DNA from: Candidatus Nanopelagicales bacterium | Lineage (GTDB): Bacteria; Actinomycetota; Actinomycetes; S36-B12 | NCBI GenBank assembly: GCA_023264215.1 | Contig: JALQSY010000076.1 | Span: forward strand, 1-7,755 | Length of the DNA stretch: 7,755 nucleotides | Direction of reading: 5' to 3' | Shown: one piece after another, positions 6,453-7,755 of the stretch | Layout of the letters: each line of letters starts with the position of its first letter | How positions within the stretch are numbered: the stretch's first letter is position 1 | The notes under the pieces: model-generated | What the model was told of the DNA's origin: nothing | Seen by the model: the letters and a program-made list of their open reading frames with translations, nothing else | Databases searched by the model: none | Made by a program: the position numbers and the translations under genes

Positions 6453-7724
6453 ATGGCTGAGCGTCTGCCCGGGCCGGTCGAGCCGGCCACGTCGTCCGGT
6501 CCCGGCATCCGCGGCACCATCGCATCCCACGCCGCCCTCGTCGCCGTCGCCCTCGGTATCGCCCAGGTGGCGTCGTACGCCGTCAGCGTCGTCGCCGCCC
6601 GCGCGCTCGGACCCGATGGCTTCGGGATCCTGGCCGCCCTGCTCGGCATCCTGCTCATCGGCAGCGTCCTCGCGATGGGCATCCAGGCCGTAGCCGCGCG
6701 GCGCCTCGTGAACCTCGCCGATGCCGAACGGTCGGGGGCTGCGCGAGGCATGCTTCGCGACGGATTCATCGGCGGCCTGGCCGTGGCCGCGGCGACCCTC
6801 GCAGTGAGCCCACTGCTCATGTGGCTGCTCCGCCTCGACGGGTGGGCGTCCGTGCTCCTGGCGGCCGCGGCGTTCGTGCCCCTGACCTGGGCGGGAGCGC
6901 AGTACGGCGTCGCGCAGGGCCGGGAGGCCTACCGCCGGTTGGCGGCGGTGTACGCCCTCGTCGGCCTGGGTCGAGGTATCGGCGGGGTGGTCGGCGCTCT
7001 GGCCACCGGCAGCGTCGTCGGGACCATGGCCGGGCTGGCGGTCGGCACCGCGATAGGCGCCGTGGCCGGGCGGATCGTCGTGGCACCCCTGGCGGATGCG
7101 CCGCGCGAGCGCCTCGATCACTTCGCCCGGGAGTCCGCGCACGCGACCCACGCCCTCCTCGCCCTATTCGTCCTGACCAACATCGACGTCCTGCTGGCCA
7201 GGGCCCTGCTCGATGCGGAGGACGCCGGTCTCTACGGCGTCGGCGTCGTCATCGCCAAGGTCGCGTTCTGGCTACCCCAGTTCGTCGGGGTGGTGGCCTT
7301 CCCGCGCTTCGCCGACGCACGCCGTGGGCGCGCAACCACCGTCGCCCTCGTCGCCGTCGGGGGGATCGGCCTGCTCGTGATTGCCGGGACGGCCGCCGTC
7401 CCCGGGCTCGTGGTGGGGTTCGTCGGCGGATCGCAGTACGCCGCGCTCGTGCCTGTCGCCGGGCTGTTCGCGGCGATCGGCGCCACCTTCGCGCTGGCGC
7501 AGGCGCTGCTGCTCACCCGCCTGGCCGTCGACGACCGTCGCGCGGTGATCGCCGTGTGGAGCGCGGCAGGCCTGCTCGTCGTCCTCGCGACGCTCGTCCT
7601 CCCGCGCACCGTCACGGGCCTGGCCACCAGCGCACTGTGCGCCGGCGTCGCGCTGGTTGTCGTCGGGCTCGCCGTCGCGACGCGCGAGTTGCGGCAGGAC
7701 CGCCGAAGCAGCCCTACTCCGTGA
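6453..7724 (+). CDS. MOP-superfamily (Wzx-like) polysaccharide/lipid-linked oligosaccharide flippase
   Basis: A 423-residue integral membrane protein, close to the usual 400-500 residues of Wzx/RfbX-type transporters, with about twelve hydrophobic segments between residues 24 and 410. Family-like features: AARALGPDGFGILAALLG (48-65) after the first helix; TNIDVLLARALL (242-253), with an acidic residue in the helix that opens the second half; AGLYGVGVVIAKVAFWLPQF (258-277); and FPRFADARRG (283-292). It should move an undecaprenyl/decaprenyl-linked glycan from the inner to the outer leaflet. The cargo is not readable; arabinan, galactan or lipoglycan precursors are inferred from neighbours. ATG 6453 is the only plausible start, since no in-frame start codon lies between it and the divergent gene. 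The purine run GAAGGG ends 2 nt before the ATG, too close for a good ribosome site. The gene is divergent from the Rv0226c-like gene over 30 bp. Confidence 0.87.
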   Translation: MAERLPGPVEPATSSGPGIRGTIASHAALVAVALGIAQVASYAVSVVAARALGPDGFGILAALLGILLIGSVLAMGIQAVAARRLVNLADAERSGAARGMLRDGFIGGLAVAAATLAVSPLLMWLLRLDGWASVLLAAAAFVPLTWAGAQYGVAQGREAYRRLAAVYALVGLGRGIGGVVGALATGSVVGTMAGLAVGTAIGAVAGRIVVAPLADAPRERLDHFARESAHATHALLALFVLTNIDVLLARALLDAEDAGLYGVGVVIAKVAFWLPQFVGVVAFPRFADARRGRATTVALVAVGGIGLLVIAGTAAVPGLVVGFVGGSQYAALVPVAGLFAAIGATFALAQALLLTRLAVDDRRAVIAVWSAAGLLVVLATLVLPRTVTGLATSALCAGVALVVVGLAVATRELRQDRRSSPTP

Positions 7725-7755
7725 ACTCCGCCGCGGCGTCCGGCCAGGGACCGGG
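7714..7755 (-). CDS. Possible C-terminal tail of a convergent gene entering from the right
   Basis: Reading the minus strand from the window edge gives 13 codons ending in TAG (7716-7714): PGPWPDAAAEFTE. Twelve of the 13 third positions are G or C, like the real genes here. It would overlap the flippase stop (7722-7724) by a few bases, much as the convergent pair at 4542-4545 does. The fragment is too short to name a family and could be chance open frame in G+C-rich DNA. Confidence 0.35.
   Translation of the reverse strand, partial: PGPWPDAAAEFTE

Noticed and set aside
5236..6525. A 429-codon minus-strand open frame overlapping the Rv0226c-like gene
   Set aside because: An Arg/Pro/Gly-rich shadow in another frame; the alternative frame gives clear hydrophobic helices and AftD-like motifs.
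6429..7151. A 240-codon minus-strand open frame antisense to the flippase
   Set aside because: The product is a polar Arg/Gly/Asp/His-rich string, whereas the plus strand encodes a regular multi-helix transporter.
1..7755. tRNA or rRNA genes, CRISPR arrays, insertion sequences, attachment sites, riboswitches and hairpin terminators
   Set aside because: I looked for conserved RNA signatures, regularly spaced direct repeats, transposase motifs, terminal inverted repeats and GC hairpins followed by T-runs, and saw none I can support. Spacers between genes are 63 bp or shorter.

Overview
The window is a high-G+C (roughly 70% by eye), gene-dense stretch of an actinobacterial chromosome. It carries a cell-envelope glycan locus with counterparts in the Mycobacterium tuberculosis Rv0224c-Rv0236c region. 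The family calls come from reading the translated sequences against remembered family features; no database search was run. Host placement beyond Actinomycetota is uncertain. An AftD-type arabinosyltransferase and a DUF2613 protein suggest a mycolata-like or related arabinan-making actinobacterium, but AftD-like proteins also occur outside Mycobacteriales.

Layout. Positions 1-2605 (minus) hold the first 868 codons of an AftD-like GT-C arabinofuranosyltransferase that runs off the left edge. Its GTG start overlaps the stop of a SAM-dependent methyltransferase (2602-3357, minus; Rv0224c-like), so the two form one coupled transcription unit. Across a 63-bp divergent spacer lies a GT4 glycosyltransferase (3421-4545, plus; Rv0225-like). 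It meets, stop codon on stop codon, a 47-residue DUF2613 small membrane or secreted protein (4542-4685, minus; Rv0236A-like). That small gene lies 18 bp downstream of a 572-residue polytopic membrane protein (4704-6422, minus; Rv0226c-like). A second tight divergent spacer of 30 bp leads to an MOP/Wzx-type flippase (6453-7724, plus). The last 42 bases probably hold the C-terminal tail of a convergent minus-strand gene.

How the genes may work together (inference). Two multi-pass membrane proteins, a cytosolic GT4 transferase, a methyltransferase and a lipid-linked-saccharide flippase form a plausible set for building, exporting and extending an envelope arabinan or lipoglycan. The GT4 enzyme and methyltransferase would act on the cytoplasmic side, the flippase would move the lipid-linked intermediate, and the GT-C enzymes would use polyprenyl-phosphate sugars on the outer face.

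The most interesting observations are two. First, the Rv0226c-like protein of unknown function shares a series of collinear motifs with the AftD core, so it is probably a CBM-less GT-C paralogue. Second, the methyltransferase and GT4 genes each have a TANNNT box exactly 6 nt before the start codon and no Shine-Dalgarno, which predicts leaderless transcripts.
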